Positions 55,473 to 61,910 of a stretch of DNA of 64,000 bases are shown here, piece after piece (the first letter of the stretch is position 1; every line of letters starts with the position of its first letter). Origin of the DNA: Agrobacterium rubi TR3 = NBRC 13261. GTDB taxonomy: Bacteria > Pseudomonadota > Alphaproteobacteria > Rhizobiales > Rhizobiaceae. The notes below the pieces were generated by a model, which saw nothing but the letters and a program-made list of their open reading frames with translations, did no database searches and was not told the DNA's origin. The translations under genes were made by a program, and so were the position numbers. The DNA is taken from positions 372,001-436,000 of the forward strand of contig NZ_BBJU01000007.1 in assembly GCF_000739935.1 (NCBI RefSeq). Reading direction: 5' to 3'.

Positions 55473-56873
55473 ATGGCAGTGCTATCTGCGGAAGGCGTGA
55501 CGTTCGATTTTGAAATGCCGGTGGTCGTCGTCGGGGCAGGGGCCTGCGGTCTGGTCGCAGCCCTTGCGGCGCATGATGCGGGTCAGGAGGTGATGGTGCT
55601 GGAGCGGGACGAGAATCCCACTGGCTCCACCTCCCTGTCTGCAGGTCTCATTCCCGCACCCTGCACAAGGTTGCAGAAGGAAGCGGGCATTGAGGACAGT
55701 CCAGAACTTTTCGCACAAGACCTTGTTGCCAAAACCCATGACCATACACCCCACGACATGGCGCTGGTTGCGGCACAAACCGCAGGCCCGATGATCGACT
55801 GGTTGATGGATACGCATAAGGTGGAGTTCGAACTGGTCACGGGGTTCACCTATCCCGGCCATTCGCGCCTCCGCATGCATGGCCCCAAAAGCCGGACCGG
55901 TGCCGATCTGCAGCAGTCGCTTCTCTCTGCTGTGTCCAACGCCGATATCGATATCGTTACACATGCGTCGGTCGAAGACCTCTATGTGGATGCGACGGGT
56001 CGCGTGACGGGCGTCCGTTTCCGCCGCCCCGATGGTGCGCTGGAAATGTTGGGCTGCAAGGCACTCGTTCTTGCCTCCTGCGGCTTTGCAGGCGATGTCG
56101 CGCTTGTCCAGAAATACATCCCGGAAATTGCCGATGCCGAGTGCTGCGGCCACCTTTCCAACACAGGCGATGCGGTGAAATGGGGACAGGCAATTGGTGC
56201 CGCGCTTGCCGATATGGGCTCCTATCAGGGACATGGGTCGGTCGCGCACCCCCATGCCTTGCCGTTGACATGGGCCGTCATCACCAAGGGCGGCATTCTT
56301 CTCAACGTGGAAGGTCAACGTTTTTCCAATGAGATGCGCGGCTATTCCGAACACGCCGCTGAAGTCGCTGCGCAACCTGACCACATCGCTTGGGACATCT
56401 ATGATGCCAGGGGCGACGAGGCTGGGATGGGCTTTTACGACTACCGTGAAATCCGCAAGCTGGGTGCCATCAAGACGGCAAACAGTCTGGAAGAACTTGC
56501 CTCCGTCACGGGTCTTTCGCTCGCTGCCATCCGCGAAGAGTTCGAGGCCATCGAAACCTGCGCACGGACCGGCAAGCCCGATCGGTTTGGTCGAAGCTTT
56601 CCGCCAGATCAGATGCTGAGTGCGCCTTATTATGCGGTCAAGGTCAACGGCGCATTGTTCCACACGCAAGGCGGGTTGGTCATCGATGCCGAGGCGCGGG
56701 TGCTGCGCGAAAATGGCACTGTTTTGCCGAACCTTATGGCGGGTGGTGGGGCTGCGCGCGGCGTGTCTGGCGATTCCAATTACGGATATCTCTCCGGCAA
56801 TGGTCTTTTGACGGCGACAGCCTTTGGCCGCTTGGCTGGCATCACAGCTGCGCGGATTGCTTCCGAAAGCTGA
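55473..56873 (+). CDS. FAD-dependent oxidoreductase of the fumarate reductase/ketosteroid dehydrogenase family
   Basis: A 466-residue soluble flavoprotein (FAD_binding_2 family). The FAD-binding GAGACG motif is at about 21-26 (VVVVGAGACGLVAALAA), and the C-terminal FAD segment reads YGYLSGNGLLTATAFGR. There is no signal peptide or heme motif. Relatives reduce or form a carbon-carbon double bond next to a carbonyl or carboxylate, so it could set the saturation level of the dicarboxylate intermediate. Sixteen bases separate it from the lyase gene. Confidence 0.85.
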   Translation: MAVLSAEGVTFDFEMPVVVVGAGACGLVAALAAHDAGQEVMVLERDENPTGSTSLSAGLIPAPCTRLQKEAGIEDSPELFAQDLVAKTHDHTPHDMALVAAQTAGPMIDWLMDTHKVEFELVTGFTYPGHSRLRMHGPKSRTGADLQQSLLSAVSNADIDIVTHASVEDLYVDATGRVTGVRFRRPDGALEMLGCKALVLASCGFAGDVALVQKYIPEIADAECCGHLSNTGDAVKWGQAIGAALADMGSYQGHGSVAHPHALPLTWAVITKGGILLNVEGQRFSNEMRGYSEHAAEVAAQPDHIAWDIYDARGDEAGMGFYDYREIRKLGAIKTANSLEELASVTGLSLAAIREEFEAIETCARTGKPDRFGRSFPPDQMLSAPYYAVKVNGALFHTQGGLVIDAEARVLRENGTVLPNLMAGGGAARGVSGDSNYGYLSGNGLLTATAFGRLAGITAARIASES

Positions 56874-56891
56874 AAACAAGAGGAGGACATG

Positions 56892-57662
56892 ATGAAGAAG
56901 GTTATGGTCATCGTACCGTTTCCCATGGGGCAGGACGATCTCGCCCGCAGGCAAGCGCAGATGAAGGCGGTCGATCTCGGCCCCGGCATCGAGTTTCACT
57001 ATCGCTCGGTGCGGGTTGGGCCGAAGAATTATTCGAGCCAGCACGATATGGCGCTCGCCGATTTCTCGATCCTCGACGCCGGGCTCGATGCCGAGAAAGA
57101 GGGTTTCGACGCTGTCTGCATCGACACCATGTCCGATAGCGGCATGTCGATGCTGCGTTCCGTTCTGACCATCCCTGTCATCGCGCCGGGGCGTCATTCC
57201 ATGCTGATGGCACAGATGCTGGGCGACAAATTCTCGATCCTGATGATGTGGGATCGCTGGAAAATGCTTTATACCAAGACGCTGGGCGAGCTTGGCATGG
57301 AGCATAAATGTGCCTCCATGCGCTCGATTGGCGTGACGCCCGACAATAAGAGCTTGCTTGCCGGCAAGGAAGACGAAGTCTTCCCGCTTCTGCTGGACGC
57401 CGCGAAGAAATGCGTTGAGGATGGCGCGCAGGTGCTGATCCTGGGCTCCACGACCATGCACGAGGCACATTCCTGGCTCTCCGCCCGCATCGGCGTTCCC
57501 GTCATCAATCCCGGTCCGCTCACCTACAAGCTGGCGTCCATCGCACTCGATCTGAACCTCACCCACAGCAAGGCGACATGGCCGACACCGCTGTCGCCCA
57601 AGCATGACATGATCCGTGCCATCGGCGCTGCCGGTGCGGCCTATCTGGAGGGCAACCAATGA
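56892..57662 (+). CDS. Asp/Glu/hydantoin racemase-fold protein lacking both catalytic cysteines, paralogue 1
   Basis: A 256-residue protein of the Asp/Glu/hydantoin racemase superfamily. Where the active enzymes have the first catalytic cysteine (C-x-x-D-x-G), this protein has T79 in DTMSDSG, and at the second (G-C-x-x-M) it has S186 in GSTTM. Racemase, maleate isomerase or decarboxylase chemistry through cysteine is therefore not expected. Other cysteines at 76, 140 and 174 are shared with the neighbour but lie outside the motifs. ATG at 56892 is preferred because AGGAGG is five bases upstream. Confidence 0.85.
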   Translation: MKKVMVIVPFPMGQDDLARRQAQMKAVDLGPGIEFHYRSVRVGPKNYSSQHDMALADFSILDAGLDAEKEGFDAVCIDTMSDSGMSMLRSVLTIPVIAPGRHSMLMAQMLGDKFSILMMWDRWKMLYTKTLGELGMEHKCASMRSIGVTPDNKSLLAGKEDEVFPLLLDAAKKCVEDGAQVLILGSTTMHEAHSWLSARIGVPVINPGPLTYKLASIALDLNLTHSKATWPTPLSPKHDMIRAIGAAGAAYLEGNQ

Positions 57663-58435
57663 CCCGCATTCTAGTCATCGTTCCCTTCGCGCTGGATGCT
57701 GAGGGCGTGCGCAATCGCGAGGCGCAGTCGCAATATGTACCGCTGCCTGCGGATTGGGAACTGACCTACCGCCCCGTCACCTGCGGCCCGACATCCTTCA
57801 TGTCTCCGCATGACTGGGGCCTGATGGACCTTGCCATCTTCGAGGCCGGATGCAAGGCGCAAGACGAAGGCTTTGACGCCGTCTGCATCGACACGATGTC
57901 GGATAGCGGCATGGTTATGCTCCGCTCCGTCCTCTCCATTCCCGTCATCGGTGCAGGCAAGGCCTCCATGCTTTACGCACTGACGCTCGGCGGCAAATTC
58001 TCGGTGCTGGCACAATGGGAACCGGCGCTGCCGCGATACCGCAAGGCCATCCGCGAATATGGTTTCGACCGCCAATGCGCCTCGGTGCGCAGCTTCGATC
58101 AGCCGCCGGATTTCTCCAACCTGCTGGGTGGCAAGGAAGATAGCGTCTTCCCACGCATGCGCGATGTTGCCATGCGCTGCATCGAGGAAGATGGCGCTGA
58201 GGTCATTTGCCTTGGGTCGACGACCATGCATCAGGCTGGCGAGTACCTCGCTGCGAACCTGCCCGTGCCCGTCGTCAATCCCGGTCCACTGACCTACAAG
58301 CTGGTCGAAACATTTCTGGCGCTCGGCCTTACCCACGGCAGGGACGTCTATCCGCCTCCGGTCGAGCCACGGCTGGATATGCTGCACGCCATGATGAAGG
58401 CGGGAGCGGAAGCTGAGGGCAAGGTGAAAGGCTGA
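57659..58435 (+). CDS. Asp/Glu/hydantoin racemase-fold protein lacking both catalytic cysteines, paralogue 2
   Basis: A 258-residue paralogue of the preceding protein, overlapping it by four bases. It has the same substitutions: T79 in DTMSDSG and S187 in GSTTM. The segments DAVCIDTMSDSGM and VNPGPLTYKL are almost identical in the two, while the N-terminal substrate-facing region differs. Two adjacent, co-translated copies suggest a heterodimer or two related substrates. The conserved Thr/Ser pair suggests retained, altered chemistry rather than decay. Confidence 0.85.
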   Translation: MTRILVIVPFALDAEGVRNREAQSQYVPLPADWELTYRPVTCGPTSFMSPHDWGLMDLAIFEAGCKAQDEGFDAVCIDTMSDSGMVMLRSVLSIPVIGAGKASMLYALTLGGKFSVLAQWEPALPRYRKAIREYGFDRQCASVRSFDQPPDFSNLLGGKEDSVFPRMRDVAMRCIEEDGAEVICLGSTTMHQAGEYLAANLPVPVVNPGPLTYKLVETFLALGLTHGRDVYPPPVEPRLDMLHAMMKAGAEAEGKVKG

Positions 58436-59844
58436 TGATGCAAAGCGCCGCCACATCTCTGGCTTTAGCTGCCGCCGGGACCAATGTCATGGAGGCTGCG
58501 TCGCCCATGCGCGCGGCATATCGCAATTTTGTACTGGATACGATTGCGGTGATGGCGGCGGGAGCGGCGCATCCATCCATATCATCCGCGCGCCAAGCCT
58601 TCGTCATGACCGGCGGATCCGGAAAGTCTTCTGCCTTGGGAATCGCAGAGCCTTGTCCGGCGGGCATTGCGGGTCTCGTCAATGGAATGGCGATGACGGT
58701 GCTGCAATTGCAAGACGGCCATCGTCGGGCGCGGGGTCATCCCATGAGCCACGTCCTGCCCGCCGCACTTGCGGTTGCCGAGGAGACAGGCGCATCGACG
58801 GATGCCTTTCTCAACGCAATCGTGGCAGGCTACGAAGTTTGCGCGCGGATCGGTTCCTCTCTGGGTGGCATGCAGCCCTTGCTCCACGATACTGGAACCT
58901 TTGGCTGCATCGGTGCTGCTGTCGCCGCCGCTTATCTGTTCGGACGAACCTCAGAAGAGCATGGTCGTGCTGCATTGATAGAAGCAGCGATCGGTAACGC
59001 CGCTTCTGTCACGCTCTTTCCTTTTCGCGATACCTGCATGGAGGGTGCGATGACCCATCATCTTTTCGTGGGTTTGGGTGTGCAGAACGGAATTGCTGCT
59101 GCTCGCAGTGCGCAAGCAGGGTTTTTGCCATCTGACGCCACGCTTGAGCGGTTTTTCGGGCCGCGTGCTGGCGACGCTTTCAATCCGGCGCTCTTGACCG
59201 AGGGTATCGATGATAATGGTCAATGGTCTTCCGACGAAATAACCAACGCCTATTTGAAATGGCATCCTGTCTGTGCCCATCTCAGCCCCATGCTGGATTG
59301 TATCGAACTCCTGCGCGAGCGCCTGGGTGGCTTCGAACTCGCCCACCTTCGAAATGTGCGGATCGAGGTGTATTCGACCGCGCTTCAATACGATTCCCCA
59401 AATCCGGCGAGTGATCTGGCTGCGAGGTTCAGTTTCAGACATGCTGCGGCCCTAGCCCTGCGCTTCGGCCCTTTGCGACACGATGGATTTCACCAAGAGC
59501 GTCTCGAACACCCGGATGTGGTTGATCTCGTCAGCAAAACCAGTCTGGTGATCGATAACGCCTTTACCGCGCTCTACCCGGCAAAGCGACCGGCGCGGGT
59601 AACATTGACCTTTTCGGATGGAAGCGAGGAAAGTGCGGAGGTACTGATCCCCAAAGGTGACGGCGAGTGCGCGCTTTCGCGCCGCGATGTCGATCTGAAG
59701 GCGCGACGTTTGATCAATACGGTCTGGGATGAGAGGCAAAGCGACCTGTTGGTGGCGTTGGTTGATCGTCTAGAAAACGATCCGCCTGCGGACTTTATGC
59801 ATGAAATAGGCCACTTGCTCAGACGTCCGATACGAATGGCATGA
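58435..59844 (+). CDS. MmgE/PrpD family protein
   Basis: A 469-residue protein of the 2-methylcitrate dehydratase (PrpD)/MmgE family, which also contains aconitate decarboxylase and other dicarboxylate or tricarboxylate lyases. Family segments include FVLDTIAVMAAGAAHPS (about 32-48), the histidine-containing QLQDGHRRARGHPMSHVLP (about 92-110) and ITNAYLKWHPVCAHLSPMLD. It is the last gene of the operon, overlapping the preceding stop codon. Its reaction may be dehydration or isomerisation of a branched hydroxy acid. Confidence 0.86.
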   Translation: MMQSAATSLALAAAGTNVMEAASPMRAAYRNFVLDTIAVMAAGAAHPSISSARQAFVMTGGSGKSSALGIAEPCPAGIAGLVNGMAMTVLQLQDGHRRARGHPMSHVLPAALAVAEETGASTDAFLNAIVAGYEVCARIGSSLGGMQPLLHDTGTFGCIGAAVAAAYLFGRTSEEHGRAALIEAAIGNAASVTLFPFRDTCMEGAMTHHLFVGLGVQNGIAAARSAQAGFLPSDATLERFFGPRAGDAFNPALLTEGIDDNGQWSSDEITNAYLKWHPVCAHLSPMLDCIELLRERLGGFELAHLRNVRIEVYSTALQYDSPNPASDLAARFSFRHAAALALRFGPLRHDGFHQERLEHPDVVDLVSKTSLVIDNAFTALYPAKRPARVTLTFSDGSEESAEVLIPKGDGECALSRRDVDLKARRLINTVWDERQSDLLVALVDRLENDPPADFMHEIGHLLRRPIRMA

Positions 59845-59848
59845 AACG

Positions 59849-60628
59849 TCAATTTCCGAGCGAGAAATCCTTGCCGTCTTCTCGTTTCAGCGACACACGA
59901 TATTCGTAACGGTCGGCCCGGTAAAATATTTCGGCGGCGTAGAAAGGCGTGAGTTCGGCGTTGAAGAACAGTCGGTTGACGAGCATGAGCGGCGCGCCGA
60001 TGGGTATCTCCAGATGCTTGGCCGCGTAGTCATCGGCCAGTGTCGCTGTCAGCGTCTGTTCGACCTTCTCAACGACAGCGCCCGCCTTTTGAACAAGGTC
60101 AATCATATTGGTCGAGGCTAGGTCCTGACGTTTGAGCGTCTGCCCGATCTCAGGCAACAAATAAGCAATGGAGAGGGAATAGGGTCGGCGATCCAGCGAT
60201 CGGACGCGCACGGCCCGAACGAGCTCTGTGGTTGGGGAAACCCCCATCTGCTCGCAGATCCGGGGTGGCGCCTCGCCCATGTCGAGACTGATGGCCTTCA
60301 GCCGCGTGCTTTTGCCAACCGCGTTCAGATAGCTGAACAGGCCATTGATGTTCGACACGACAGCGCGGTTAAGTTTATTCTCTTTAGATCGATCCGTGAC
60401 ATAGGTGCCGCGCCCGCGCGTGCGGGTCACCAGCCCCTCGGCCGTCAACATCTCCATGGCCTTGCGGATGGTGATGCGGCTGACGGAAAAGCTTTCCGAC
60501 AGTTCCGCTTCGCTGGGCACGGCCACATCGCCGGGATAATAGCCCTTCAAGATACGCTCGCGCATGACCGCATACACCCGATGATAAAGGGGGGTCGGAG
60601 AATGAGTGTCGCGCATGAATAAGGGCAT
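59849..60628 (-). CDS. GntR/HutC-family (UTRA) transcriptional regulator
   Basis: A 259-residue regulator with an N-terminal winged helix (PSEAELSESFSVSRITIRKA, about 38-57, then EGLVTRTRGRGTYV) and a C-terminal UTRA ligand-binding domain. It converges on the operon with only four bases between stop codons, and is the only regulator near it, so it very likely controls the operon and senses a pathway compound. Repeated TATAAA-type motifs occur both upstream of this gene and upstream of the operon. ATG at 60616 is an alternative start. Confidence 0.88.
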   Translation of the reverse strand: MPLFMRDTHSPTPLYHRVYAVMRERILKGYYPGDVAVPSEAELSESFSVSRITIRKAMEMLTAEGLVTRTRGRGTYVTDRSKENKLNRAVVSNINGLFSYLNAVGKSTRLKAISLDMGEAPPRICEQMGVSPTTELVRAVRVRSLDRRPYSLSIAYLLPEIGQTLKRQDLASTNMIDLVQKAGAVVEKVEQTLTATLADDYAAKHLEIPIGAPLMLVNRLFFNAELTPFYAAEIFYRADRYEYRVSLKREDGKDFSLGN

Positions 60629-60872
60629 CCTGGAAAATGAATAGAGCTATAAAATACTTGCACAGGAGACTTGGCGGCGCAAATCAAAAGATTATAACAT
60701 TATGTCATTTATACCATTTATGATTGGGCAGTCTCCTTGAGGCCGACCCACTCATCACTCTGCTTTGAAAGTTTTCGACGGGTGCAGGTTGCAGGATGGT
60801 AAGGATAATGCTGAAATAACGCGCAATACGTTAGGCGTTTAAGCTGTCGCGTATATACGTTTCGGTTGTGAT
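60629..60872. promoter_or_regulatory. Regulatory gap upstream of the GntR regulator and the glycosyltransferase
   Basis: The gap is AT-rich near the regulator. CATTTATACC (60706-60715) and CATTTATGAT (60715-60724) form a tandem repeat; on the regulator's strand the first reads GGTATAAATG, similar to repeats before the operon at 45173 and 45196. The right half, before the GTG at 60873, has no strong promoter, hairpin or RNA gene that I can recognise. Confidence 0.4.
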
Positions 60873-61910
60873 GTGTCTTCTTGGTCCATCGCTTGTCAGG
60901 TGTCGGATGCGGATTTGAAACTATCGATCATTCTTAAAACACTGAACGAAGAAAAGCGCATCGGCGCTGCCATCGAAAGCGTCATCGCGGCTCTGTCTGG
61001 TCTCGAGGGCGAGATCATCGTTGCCGATAGCGGGTCGCGGGACAAGACCGTCGAGATCGCTTCGCGCTACCCCGTTATCATCGCGCAAATCGAGGCCCCG
61101 GCCAAAGCCAGTTGCGGCATTGGTCCTCAGTTGGGCTATCAATACAGCAAGGGCGAGTTCGTTTGCCTGATGGACGGCGACATGTTGCTCGATCCGACAT
61201 TCTTGCCCGCAGCGCTCGATTATCTTGATAAGAACCCGCGTGTCGCGGGGGTGAGCGGCCATGTCAACGAAGTCAATCTCGACAATCTCGAATTCACCCG
61301 GCGGGTGCAGAGAAATGCGCCAGAAAACAAAAGCGGTGTCCTTGATCGGCTGAATGGTGGGGGGCTCTATCGTCGTGCGGCGATTGAAGAGGTCGGCTAC
61401 TTTTCGGATCGAAACCTGCACGGCTACGAAGAATTCGACCTTGGGCAACGGCTTCGTATGCGAGGATGGACGCTCTATCGTCTGGACAGGCGGTTCGTGG
61501 ACCACTTCGGCCACAGCATCAATTCCTATGTGCTGCTCACACGGCGCTGGTCTTCGAAATACCTCCGTGGTGTCGGTGAGCTTTTGCGTGCGGGGTCCGA
61601 ACAGTCCCGCTTGGGGCATTTGACCAACGAACTCTCCGAAATTCGACTGTGGTTTGGTGTCTATGCGTGGTGGGTTCTATTGTTAATTTGTCTGATTGCA
61701 GGCTTCTACAATGGATACGGCTTCATCGCGTTCTTGGCCGTCCTTATCGTCCCGGTCGCCTTGATGAGCATCAAGCAAAAAAGTCTGTTACTTGGATTTT
61801 ATGCCGTCGTTGCCTGGTGTTTCCATGCTGCAGCGCTTCCGCTCGGATTTCTTGCCTCCCGCCAGCCGCCGGACAAGTGGATTGAAAGCAGGCTTTTGAA
61901 GTCCCGATGA
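60873..61910 (+). CDS. Family 2 glycosyltransferase with C-terminal membrane segments
   Basis: A 345-residue inner-membrane glycosyltransferase. The GT-A domain starts LSIILKTLNEEKRIGAAIES (about 17-36), with IIVADSGSRDKT and a DxD-type motif LMDGDMLLD. Three hydrophobic segments between about 260 and 330 would anchor it. GTG at 60873 is the first plausible start, as no ATG lies before the domain; a second GTG at 60900 is possible. It overlaps the following glycoside hydrolase by four bases, so the two probably act on one polysaccharide. Confidence 0.85.
   Translation: MSSWSIACQVSDADLKLSIILKTLNEEKRIGAAIESVIAALSGLEGEIIVADSGSRDKTVEIASRYPVIIAQIEAPAKASCGIGPQLGYQYSKGEFVCLMDGDMLLDPTFLPAALDYLDKNPRVAGVSGHVNEVNLDNLEFTRRVQRNAPENKSGVLDRLNGGGLYRRAAIEEVGYFSDRNLHGYEEFDLGQRLRMRGWTLYRLDRRFVDHFGHSINSYVLLTRRWSSKYLRGVGELLRAGSEQSRLGHLTNELSEIRLWFGVYAWWVLLLICLIAGFYNGYGFIAFLAVLIVPVALMSIKQKSLLLGFYAVVAWCFHAAALPLGFLASRQPPDKWIESRLLKSR

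Noticed and set aside
55482-57659. A 725-codon open frame on the minus strand opposite the flavoprotein and racemase-fold genes
   Set aside because: It is antisense to two well-recognised genes, its product is rich in His, Arg and Gly without any family motif, and it has no ribosome-binding site; it is a codon-bias shadow.
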